Assembly (NCBI GenBank): GCA_030248215.1
Contig: JASANG010003368.1
Span: forward strand, 41,719-105,718
DNA from: Enoplolaimus lenunculus
Lineage: Eukaryota > Nematoda > Enoplea > Enoplida > Thoracostomopsidae
Reading direction: 5' to 3'
Length of the DNA stretch: 64,000 bases
Shown: in pieces, positions 1 to 12,300 of the stretch
Position numbering within the stretch: position 1 is the first letter of the stretch
How the letters are laid out: every line of letters begins with the position of its first letter
Position numbers and translations under genes: made by a program
The notes under the pieces: model-generated
Told to the model about the DNA's origin: nothing
Seen by the model: only the letters and a program-made list of their open reading frames with translations
Database searches by the model: none

Positions 1-371
1 AGTCAGGTATCCCAACATAGTAGCGTTGCAACTGCTTTTACGCTTGGCAGCGCAATCCTGCCAGAGTCGATAATTCTAGAAGAACCAACTAAAGAAGATC
101 TTGAATCTGGTGAAGTATTAAGTATCGATAAACAAATCGCAAGTCAACTTGCGCCGTATTCTTTGACAGGTGCCCAATTCGAAAATGGAGGCGACGATAC
201 GGACACGCAACTGGAGCCGAAGAGATCGAAGCCAACAGACGAGACAAAGGTTGATCTGGACGACCCGGAATCGACGGAATGTCCGTATCCGGCGTTTGTG
301 CCGGTCGCGTTTCGATATTTTACTCAAACTACGGTGCCTCGGAATTATTGTCTTCGCGCTGTCACTAATCC
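1..371 (+). CDS. Cav3: Cav3 exon 1 (partial): cytoplasmic N-terminus to start of domain I
   Basis: Frame 1 is open from the first base. The end reads [16 protein letters not shown]...CLRAVTN, matching the Cav3 block PYPALAPVVFFYLSQ...CLRTVCN just before IS1. The exon ends AAT CC (phase 2) at a U12-type donor, ATATCCTTTT. The proline codon is completed by the first base of exon 2. No initiator Met is visible, so the exon continues left of the window or begins at an unseen acceptor (a possible AG at 5-6). Confidence 0.9.
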
Positions 372-3300
372 ATATCCTTTTTTGTTAATTATGGTTGTTT
401 CTATTTTAAGCTAGCGACACAGCCTTACCTCGGCTATTTCCGATGTGTTAAACATTGAAATATTAATATATCCAGGATGCAATAAGGTATTAATTCGCCG
501 GATACCGGGATCGAAGATGGATACTGAATTTTAACCGAAACCGGATGTTAACAGAACAGTGAATTTAAATATAATTAAATGTTGCGCACTGTTCGTATAG
601 TTCATTCGCCCAGAAGCATGTTTATTAAAGTTAACTGTCAGCCGGGATTTCTCATTTCACTTTAGTGTGCAAAACTAATATAATCACGGCAAAATGTTAA
701 ATATGCCCAGTTGTACAAATTCGTTTTATCATAATCTTGGCCCATATTCTCAAATGTGTATAGCAACGATCATCAGTAGCTAATAAGTTTTCTAACTTGC
801 TAACTGTAGCAGTTGGTATTAAGTTTTCAAACGGGCTAACTATTGCCGTTGCTAAACTCAAACTTGGTATTACAGTTTAGCAAATCAAATGCGAGAAATG
901 AATTCTGAGCGGGACGGCCCTAGAAGTAGCATGGGCTCATGAAGCTGTAGGTCTAACGATAGCGAAATTCAAAACAAACATATGTCTAAATATAACGATG
1001 TCAAAAAATTGAAATTTAGGTAAACAGACAAACCTGATGTTTACATTTTACACACACAAAAAAGTATTTCTGAATTTATTCAGAAAAGTGTTTTCTGTGG
1101 CAAATGTGAAAAGTTTTGCTGACATTTGAGACAATTTTTTTAAAAATAACTGGAAAACGTTTATTTTCAGACTTTATTTCAAAACGTTTTTTGAAAACAT
1201 TTCTGTTATAACAGAAATACTTTTCAAGTGCACATTGCTAATCATATTTCTCAAATGTAACAAATTTTTTCTTAAATATCAGAAATATTATTCTGAGTGC
1301 AGTATAATATTAGCCTAAGTTGCTCAACTGGCTCGTTTGACACAAACAAATTTAGTTAAAATTTCAAATAACAAAAGTACTTTATTGAAGACATTTAAAT
1401 TTTGTTCTTTAACTCCTTGCAAGCACTTAATTTTAACGTGGTTCGAACGTGCTACAATGCTTGTGATTTTGCTTAATTGCGTCACGCTTGGTATGTATCG
1501 ACCGTGTGACGATGATGATGCATGCAATACGCCACGCTGCAATCTTCTCGGTGTTATTGACCATTTTATATTTGCATATTTTGCAGTAGAACTAGTAAGC
1601 GTCTGTGCGTAGAATCTACGGCAATTCGTCACCCTGCAACTTGTCGTACAACAGTGTCCTAAAGCCTGTGAATAGATCTCAGCATAATCCTAAACGTTAT
1701 CCTAAGACAAAGCCTAAGCCTAAGCAGAATGGTGGGCGACATATTGCTGAACCGATGAAATTTCTGATAGCATGTAGTCGGACGGCGAGTTATCTCAGGT
1801 GAGGAATTGTCGTCATACGTTGTGCGAATGAGTTGTGGGTAAAGACCCGTAGCCAGCTCGCGGTATTAGTGGGGGCTAAAATATTTTCAGAAGGCAGCGC
1901 CAGATTAAACCTTCCGCGGTTTTTGTTTCAACCAGTTAGGGTGGGGGCCGGGGGGCCCTTTTATGGGTGGGGAACCCCTTAAATGGGGGGTATGGAAGTG
2001 GCTGCTTCGGCCTTCTCAGGAAGGGCATATAAAGGGTTTTTGTTGACTTGTAAGCATGGTTGAAAATTTTACAGGGGGAGCAAATGCTTTCCAAGTAGGC
2101 TGAGCACCCCCTTGACTACAGCCCGCGCGAATAGCTGCATGTTTACGGTTGTATTTTTCAGTTGGTCAAAGTATTTGCAATGGGTCTGTACGGCAACGCG
2201 CAGTACTTGTCCGACACTTGGAATCGCCTTGATGCATTTATTGTCATTTCTGGGTAGGATGTTTGTTTACTATTGAGTTCCTTCGTACACTTTCCACCGC
2301 ATTTACCTTCGCTTAGTCTTAGAATTACAGTTGGATTTATTTAAAAGACTTGCTTACGCCTAACCGTTTGCTCAAGCGTAAGCCTTAACCTTAAATGGGA
2401 AGGAAGTGTACAAGAGCTATTTTTGATTAAAGTATTACCAATCTCGATGGCAGAATGTAAAAACTGCCGTAACAGAATACAATCCAAAGCAAATGAGTCG
2501 TTAGTTTATCGAATCTCTGTTAAATTTTAAATGTATATTTAAAGTTGAGCTATACTCGCTACGCGACTGATCAACCCTTAGGCTTGGGTTTTCTCTTTAT
2601 TGCACCATTATAAATTCAACTAAGTCATGACTCTACTGCTTATGCCGCATTTACTATATTTAACATTTGGCAACAATTTCACCTGATTGACGTCTCGATT
2701 CATTCATAAAATGAAATTATTCAATTCACAGTGACACTCACTCTGTTCCAGCTGCGAATAATCTCTATATAAATTCTGTTATTTTACTTATCGAATAGTC
2801 ATTTTTTAATTCAGAAATTAAATTGTTTGCTCACTCTATTGGTCATAATTTTATGCTCCATTTAAACTCGCAATTATTCAGTCTAGCGGTTAAAAAGTGT
2901 ACATTTAAGACGCTTTATATAAACTGTTCCGCAAATTTGATGAATATTTTCAATTTTAGCCATGCAATATTTTCTATAAGCGAATTTTTGTTGTTTCAGA
3001 TGCCTAGAATACATTCTTAGCGAACAAATGGGTGCAATCAATTTGACAGCGATACGAACAATACGGGTACTACGTCCGCTGCGTGCGATTAATCGCGTTC
3101 CAAGTAAGTTTGCCGCATTCAAACAGACTGAATTGTTAAAGTGGTCCAGAATTCCGAAGTAATGAATGTGAAACTTTATGGTTCCTTTATGGAACTATTG
3201 TATTGATTGCAGGTTGTTTGAAAAATGTCTAATCAGGATATGAATTGTCATAAAATTAATGGCCAATGTTACTTTAAGGGGTAACAGTTGAATAAGTGCT

Positions 3301-6300
3301 TTCTTGAGGCGTAAGCCTAAGCCTAAGCGTTGCAAAAATGTTTTCCCAAGCCTAAGCCTAAGCCTAAGCCTAAAGCCTAAGCCTAAGCCTAAGCCTAAGC
3401 CTAAGCCTAAAGCCTAAGCCTAAGCCTAAGCCTAAGCCTAAGTCTAAACCTAAACAAAAAATGTAATCTATAACCGAAATCTACTCTTTTATGGACCCAC
3501 CAGAAACCTGGACGTCCCTTAAAGTAACATTGGCTAGAATCGAAGTCTACTCTTTTATGGACCCACCAGAAACCTGGACGTCCCTTAAAGTAACATAGGC
3601 CAAATTAATTATTGGTTCCTTATAAATGTTTCCTGATTTGGCTCTTATGAACACGCGCCTGGTTTTTCATCTTCTGTAGCATCGTTGTAATAACTTTTAA
3701 AACAAAGGTTAATACCCTTTACAGTAGCAGTGAACACCAACATCACAAAAAGGTGGCGCTATCCCTTTGATGACGTCCAGATCCGTTCGTCACCGCACCA
3801 ACCACAACGCACGTTTAATACCGCATATAACAGCATATCAATTTTTAAACAAAAATTTTGTCGACGTGCGACACAGTCCGGCACCGTCCGGCGCCAGTGC
3901 CACCATTAATGAAATCCATAGATTAAATCGGAATTTCCTAACCTTATGAAACACTCAAAACCCTTCGTTGACTTTTTTTAGCCAATTTTGGATTTATTGT
4001 CAACTTTGCTCGATAAATCATTTATTTTGCTTAAATGCATTTAGTACCAAACTTCTGTCCATTTCTAAGTTACGCGTCACGAAGCGTACAGACAAACGTA
4101 AAAAGTTGGTCATATATTTTCTCGAAATTTTTGAAAAGATGATAAGAAAGCACGTTTACAGGAATTATAGAATAATCTTGTGGAGGTCAAATTTTGTTCT
4201 GGTTCACTGTGATGGCTGGCAAATATAACTTTTAGTTGAAACACAGAATTGAGCGTTTGCAGTTGCGCTTAGATATTAAAAACGATGCCTACTATTTTAA
4301 GGTATGCGAATTCTGGTTAATTTATTACTGGACACGCTTCCGATGTTAGGCAACGTGTTACTATTATGTTTCTTTGTATTCTTTGTATTTGGCATTGTTG
4401 GCGTTCAACTATGGGCCGGATTGTTACGAAACCGATGTTTTCTGGTGTTGCCAGAAAATGTGTCCACATTTGAAACGTAAGTTTCACAGTTTGAATCGCA
4501 CTAGTTGAACGAAAGACCAATTTAACACAGTTCAGAGTGTTTTCGCATTTTTGAAAGCGAATAATATTTCGTTCAGATACGGAGCAGTATTTTCAACTGT
4601 GTTTTGCAACTAACACCAGTTAGAAAATACAGTTTTAAACATGCGTGTAAGCATGTTAGACATGCTTGTTTTGGTGCATATGCGGCGAACTGCAGCAACA
4701 GCAACATAAAACCTAATCACTAGCATCAATCCTCGCTATACCAAAACATCAGCAGATTACATTTAAGACCACTGAACGCCGTGGCCTAATAAAATAGAAG
4801 GATTAGAGAGGTTGAATCCCACTACAAAAATTTTAGACAAACAGGAAAAAATTGGCTTTAAACAGGCATTATAGAATATAATCATGCAAATCATAGACGT
4901 CTAAAATTTTTTTACATGATTTTGAACTCTTCCGAACTGAAATCTCGGCTACGCACCTAACAACATAAACACAACTTTGAATGTTATCATTTGAGTTAGC
5001 GTTGTATACAGCAGTCGAAATTGAACATTTTATGCGTTTGCGTAATCTAACGTTGTCCGGACTGAAAAATATCGATACCACAAAATTAAATCAACTCAAA
5101 ATTTGTTTTGCATTTGCAAAGCCGTTATCTGTAGCTCAATCGATCCCGCCTTGGGTTTACCAGCTTATTCCGGCTAGCCAAACCAAGCCCACCACAAGAC
5201 AATTGGTCTGCAGAGGGATGGTCGTCCAGACAAAACGTTAGCCATTCAGGCCAGGGACAGACCGATTTTCAAAACCGACAACTGCTCCGATTTTTGAAGC
5301 ATTGTTCAGGCTACGCCTCTAACAAATTTAACTGTTGAAATTTTTGTTTTAGCGAACTGAACAGTTACTACATTCCGCGTGAAAACACTAACGAGTTTAT
5401 CTGTTCACTAGAAAACAGCAATGGCTTGCATCGATGCGGGGTGTTTCCTCAATGGATGCACGAGGGACATCTGTACGTCAAGTTTAAGGGTGATACTATA
5501 CCTATTTAATGTCGTGCGGGTGCCGTCTGGTGCAGTCCGGCGTCGTCCAGCGCCATCTGGAACCGTACCGGAATGCACGCATCTAATTGCTACGTTTCTG
5601 AAACGTTATTAAAATGTAGTCGCGTTCATAAGTGCTTGTTAATCTATATATTAAAGCTGGAACGCCCCACATACGTATTTTGGGCAACTTTCCAGCATTA
5701 CTTTGTTTACAATAATTTCTTAGGAAATACAGGTGATTGTTCTATGAAAGGAAAATTTGCAAGGAAATTTTTGTGCTTTCTCTACTTTTGCGCACTGCGC
5801 AAAGCTGGCAGACTTGTTATTGTTATTAGCATACATTTTATCAGAGTGGTTTTAAAGATAGTTCATGCTTAAGTTAAATAAATTATTACGTTGGAGAATA
5901 TAGAGAGCCTGGTGTTTGTCGACGGTTCTGCCACACATATTGTTGATTAACGAAGGATTTGGTCAAAATATACGTTGGGTTTTGACATTTTACTCTGTGT
6001 GTAAAGCACCCTTGTCTTCAATGTCATATATATGTGGTAGACCAAACTGCTATTCAGTATTGGTATTCGAATGCTGCTCACAATTGCCATATGGCAGTGC
6101 CGCAGCAGACAGGGGCGGGGTTCCCCAAAGTCCAGTGTGGGGCCCCCAGCGTAGATGTGGATACAAAATTTTATCGATGTTTGATCTAAGGTTGTCCGAT
6201 CCCCGTGTTTCACAGCTGTGGGGACATTTGTCCAAAACAGTTTCACACAAAAGTTACAAAATGATGGATCAAGAAAGTGAAGCCATCTGTAAAAAGAATC

Positions 6301-9300
6301 AAACTTTGCGCGTAGCGCGAAATTTTTTGTCATTTTTTAAACTAGCTAAACAGCTCACATTTTAAATAAAACTTTTTACAACCTTCGTATGCTCCAACCA
6401 GGGAAGCTTTATTATTTTGTTTCATGAGAGTTATCCATCTTAAGTAAAATTGTAAGCCAGCGAGTGTAGTGAGCGAGAAAATTTGTTGACATTTAGCAAC
6501 CTAGTGGCTTATTGTAAACCATGTGTAGTGTCTAAAGTCGTTTAAATAATTGCGGAAGGGTGGGATAGTGCCAAATTCGCCAGCGACGCGAGCGTGAACC
6601 CAGACGTATTTCAAAACTTCGGCGGTTTTTGTTGGGCTCCTCAAATGGCAGGTATGGGGGTAGCTACTCCAGCCCTGGTATTTGGCTTTGGCGAAACCAC
6701 AATATGCTTAGAATATCAGATTGTACTAAGCTTATTAATAACTGGCCTAAGCCTATTAATAATTGGCCGTAGCTTGTTAATAATTGGCCTGCGTAGCCGA
6801 TTGGCCTGCGACATTTACATGGTTCTACCATGTACTTTGAAAACGTATTGTCCCAATGTAGTTTGTGTAAACTTTTTTAAATGTTAGTTACAGCTGCAAC
6901 GAATCTGCACTTCCGTTTCCGAATACAAACATTCCAACAAATACATCGTGTGTCGACTGGAATCAATACTATACCGAATGCAAATCGAGCGCTCGTAATC
7001 CATTTCAAGGTTCAATTAGTTTTGATAACATTGGACTCGCATGGGTTGCAATTTTTCTGGTAAGTGAAATATATACTCAATGTCAATTCGAAAACATTAT
7101 TAATATTCCAAAGGAACAACGTGTTATTTTATTTAAATTAAAATGTAAATTAATTCTACACATGGTCAAGAATGACAAAATAATGAACTGTAGGTAAAAT
7201 TTAAGCTAAAATTCCACACGGCGGTAAAAATTAAAGTAAACCATGTATAACGCAGCATTCTGACCTCGGATAATGTATACTGTATAATGTCAGCAAACAT
7301 GCTGGCAAGATTAACTTTTATATCCGTAATTCATGTGTATTCTGAAATAATGCAACGTTTGGCCCATGTATAGATCGGGGCCGGGCATAGCACTGCTTAA
7401 TTTGCTAGTGGAATCATGCCATTATATGTAGATTATCAATGCTTCGAAATTTTCCGGACCATCCGCCCGAATTATTTAGACTCCAAAGACCGCCGGAATT
7501 CTTCGAAACCCCCATGACCAAGAGTGGTGGTCTCCTTGTGCTTGGCAGGTCTTCGTTCGGTGTAAAACTTTCGAGTAATTTTCAAAGTTTTACTTGTCGA
7601 GATTTCAATAAAGAAATTTAAAGGCCAACTTTTAACAACACCGCGGAAAATTTTTCACAGTTTGGATGTTATTTTAATTTCGAACGTATTATCTCATGCC
7701 ACTTTTGCAATAAACTTGTTAGCTTTCGGCTGAGTATTTTTACCTCCAGTTTCACCCTGTCAGTTATGCTATACGACTTAGCTGCGTAAATCGAGACCAA
7801 GCGACAATGCACTGGACTGGAAGATTAGACAAGTTTTTTTCCTGAAAACGAAACAAAGAATAACTGTTGGTCAAGATGGGTCATGTTTAAATCAATTTAC
7901 CGCGTGCATGCCGCGGGTAACAAAAATACCATTTCCTTGGTTAAAACACGGCCACGGGTGAAGATATTCAAACCACATACACTTCTGCGGCCCTAATCTA
8001 TACCTTAACACAACTTTCTAACGAAATCACAAATGCGGTTCATAGCCAGTTCAACATATAAGAAGCTGCAAAAAATTGAGGAATTTCTTGTTGGCAGAAA
8101 TCGATTCTACGGCTGATAACAGCTTTGCGTATTAAATCTTGGGGTAAATTTTAGTTAAACGGTTTGTCATTAATTTTTAGGTGATCAGCTTAGAAGGTTG
8201 GACCGATATAATGTACTATGTTCAAGATGCACATTCGTTCTGGGATTGGGTTTATTTCATGCTTTTAATTGTGGTACGTAAGTCATGAAATTAAAAGTAT
8301 ATGTCGTAGGCCAATCTGCTATTCAGGTCAATTATTAATTAGCCAAGGCCAATTTGCTATTTTATATAATAACAGTTTGGTGCTTGGCCTAGACTAAACT
8401 GCTATTGAACTTTATACCAATCAGATTTAATTATTTGGACACACGACTATTGTTTTGCTACATCTTGCAATCGCTAATTGGCAAGACCAAACTGTTATTT
8501 GCTTCGAATAGCAGATTGGCCTGGGCCAATTGACAATTAGGTTGACTAGCAAGATTGACCTGTGACATGTGCACCATTTTCTACACCTGCAGGTTTTGCA
8601 GCTGAAAGTTTTGCAAATTTTAACCGCTACGGAGCTAAAAGCAGTAAGTGTAAGTGTGTGTCAGGTTAACGTTACTTGGTATTGTACGGCTAGATTGGAA
8701 TTGTTTCGATCTGTATAGGAAGAAATTGCTCACAAAAGCTATTGCAAGAAATTGTATTTCGTAAAATGTACGATTGTTAATTGAAAATGTCACGCTCGGC
8801 TTCACACGTGCCGTTCGCCACGGTCCGAACCACGCCAGCTGTAGCGGAACTTTAAGGCTACGACGATTTGTTTGTTTACCAAATTAAAAAATATTTTTTT
8901 GTAATAAATCAGATCATGTGTTTTTTGAACATCACATCATCCTATATTAAAACCCCTGTTGTATGTAGTTTGTACACGTTCAGAAGCGTATATAAGGAGT
9001 TGTTCACAAGATATATCTATCCCCGAAGTTTCTGGATAGAAACGAAAATAGCAGTTTTAGTACGCTTCAGAAAAAAACCTTTTGAAGCCTGGTGGTGTCA
9101 GAAAATTTTTACATGAGGTTATTTTTTCATAAAACCAAATAAAAAATTTTAAACACAAGTGCATATAAACTCGTTTGACTGTAAAAGTTTAGGTCTTGCA
9201 AACTGCAAACTCGCATTCAACCGTAGTAGGCAAAGCTCGACTCAGCTCAATAAATGTAGTTTCAGTACGACTGGTAGAATAGATTTAAGATGACAACTGT

Positions 9301-12300
9301 GGGTTTAGAAGAGATTGTCTAAATTGAGGCTGTGTTAATGGTTGGATTACGAATTTGAGTTGATATTTAATTCTTAAAGTATAGTTTCAGTCATATCGGC
9401 TTTTCATGCTTAATTTATTTCGACACAATGGAACAGAAGTGGCACAAATTGTATATATCAGAAAGATATAGCAATATAAGGTGAACCAGAGTAGTTTTTG
9501 AAGCATACATCGCCAATAGCGATCCCAAGATATTAGAAATAACGAAACGTTTTGCGGGACGTTTAGTAAAGTTTATTGACGATACTATGCAGAATTAAAA
9601 TTTTATGGTTTTAAACCATTCTGTAATGGTTTCAACTTGGAAATAAATATCCTTCGAACAAGAGGACAAAACAGCTAGCTATCTCCTTGTGTTTTAAGGC
9701 CAAAACCTGTTCAACATTCTAGGGAGTCAGGCGAAAAATATTAGCAGTAGCATACTTAGATTTTAGTGGTTTTTACAAACGGGTCTAAAAACTATGGCTA
9801 AGTGAACGAAAAGTATTTCTTGATGGAGGTCTTTTCCGCTTGGACGTCGTTTGGCTACGGGATCGTTGTGCTTGTAAAATGTTCATTTAAGTTCGATATC
9901 GGCATTCAATAGCAGCTTGAGCACGGATCTAAACAATTGCCAGTATACAAACAATACTGAACACATTCCGCGTACGAGCATATTGGACAACCGTTTGCAC
10001 ACGCTGCATGACAATCATGCTCGCTGCACTCTGAAAGCAGTAAATTATATTGAAAACTAGGAGATTTTCAATTTTTTGCGCAGTAATCCCACGGGTTTCA
10101 AGCAGATTAAGCTTACGCTTTAGACTAATTTTTTCCTGAGACTAAGGCTCCGTTTCAGGTTTATGCTGAAAGCTTTTAAGCTTTGGAATATATTTAGCAT
10201 ATTCTGTGTACGAGCATATTAGACAACGGTTAACACACAAAGCATAACAGTCTTATTTACTGCATACTGATATAGCAAACTATTGAATGATTCGGCCAAT
10301 GTTACTTTTAGAGGCGAGCACAATGCTAACCAGTTTCGAAAGCCAATGCCTAGGTCATCAGTGTAAACATACGCCTAAAACTAAATCGTAGTGTGAGTTG
10401 AAAAGGTCTATTCGGCACCAGTGCCGGAGCAGGCATGGGTGGGGGCTCCTCAAAGTTCCAGGGTAGGAACTCCCAAACTCGCAAGCGAATCGAGCGAGAA
10501 ACCAGACGCATTTTCAAACTCAAGCGGTTTTTGTTTCAACCGGTTACGGTGGGAGCCCCATTAGGAGTGGAGGCCCCCCTAAATGGGGTGTATGGGAGGT
10601 GGCTGCTCCGGCCCTGCTCGCCACTAGAAGGATTACAGAACGCTTCTAAAAAGTAACATGGGTCGATAATTATTTAATACGTAAAAAGATTAGAGCCAAT
10701 TTTAAACCTGTTAAGCTTATATAGGCTACGTTTAAAGTATAGCCTGCAGGTAATTCTCAAAGTATTCAAATCTACAAAGATTTTAAGAACTATAAAATAT
10801 GATTGCGAGTTATTTCCTGGCTAAATTGAGCAGAGCAGCAGAGTCGTAGCCAACGTTTCGTTTCGAAATGAAATAGATTCATAAAAGAAAATTTTCATGA
10901 CCTTTTGTATTCAAATCGTAATTTGTTTTAAATCCTGTCAAAAGTGTTTTTTCTTGTCTGAGAAGAAATCTTGAAAGGGAGATATTTCCTCTCTGTTTCT
11001 TGCCTTGGCTCTGCCCTTGGACTTAAGTTCAATTATATCGTTAGGTAACAAATTGTACGTTTAAGTAACAGTTTTCAATAAATTTGCTGTAAATGCGTAA
11101 TGTTAACGCTTTTCAATAATTACTATTAATTGGTGCAAGTTTAATCTAGCGTGTTCAATGTAGTAGTAGGCAAATAAACCAAAGCGACTGATGTACGTGT
11201 TCTTTATTGGTCAAAGTTTTTCGTCCGAGAAATTAGTTTTAGCCAGTTTCTATACTAGAAATATGAGTTTAGTCCACCCGAGCAATTCGTTAAAATTTTT
11301 CCACGAACAAATTAGCTGACAAGTGTTTCACATGAACCAACCTTGTTAAGCTAAGCTATTTGAACGATACAAAACAAAATTTGCTAGCTGCTATGCTGTA
11401 AACTTGATTTACAATTTGGTCCTGTCATACTGACTGAACGAGTATCGGGGTTTTCTTATCGTACGGTTATATAACCATAATACGATTCCTTCGAGTAAAC
11501 AACAGGCGTTAGGCCTGGCATATGTTATTCAGGGTGGTGTTTGAGTTGCTAACTCAAAGTGGTTTACAAGACAACCAACAGCCGTGTTCTTGGCTTTTCA
11601 AACAAGCGATCCGTAGCTTCTGCTCATCTGCCAATCTGCAGAGAATCAGCTCATTTCCAGTTCAATAAGCGTACTGGGTTCCTCATTGTATTATTCATTG
11701 CTTCTTGAAGTTGTTTAGCCTATCGTTAACTGGTGATAGATGCTATTGGCCATTTGAGAAAAAAGAGCACAGAATAAGTCGCCGCTGCTGCCTTCATACG
11801 CTCTCAATACGATGAAATTCCGAATTGTTCGCTAGAAAAAAAGTATTGCTAACTAATGACAGATGCTACGCGCAATTAATTTATACGGTTACGTTTTGTA
11901 ACAATAGCTTACCCTGCGCATCGGAAAGGTATACTGTTGTTGTCAAAAGCATAACGGCAACAAAGATTGATACCTATAAATGTTGATATTTTTATTATTT
12001 AAATTATATAACCGGAAGTGCTGGAAACTTTTGATTATGTAACGGGCCCGTAGCCAAAGGGGGCTCTACCCTCTCCTGCGTCACAAATTTTGGCCCTTCT
12101 AGAAAATGTTTAACCTTGCTTATAAGTCAACAAAATCTTTTGTATGTCACTTCTGAAATTTTTTATTCCCCACTAGCAAGGTTAGTTAACTAGGGACGTG
12201 TTATGCAACCGTTAGAAAATGTACATATGGCTTTGTTACACTCAGTATCTCTTAAGTACTGGATGTTATCTTTATTTTCCTACTTGCAAGAATTAAGATA

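Noticed and set aside
372-414. Extension of exon 1 to the stop at 414 ([10 protein letters not shown])
   Set aside because: The residues lose all similarity to Cav3 exactly at the AT-AC donor, so this is intron.
3308-3456. (GCCTAA)n array as a true chromosome end
   Set aside because: It is inside a TIR element within an intron, with coding exons on both sides, and similar arrays recur in other intronic elements.
4745-4800. tRNA-like fragment (gtggcctaataaaa ... ggttgaatccc)
   Set aside because: Both internal promoter boxes are degenerate and the stems do not pair.
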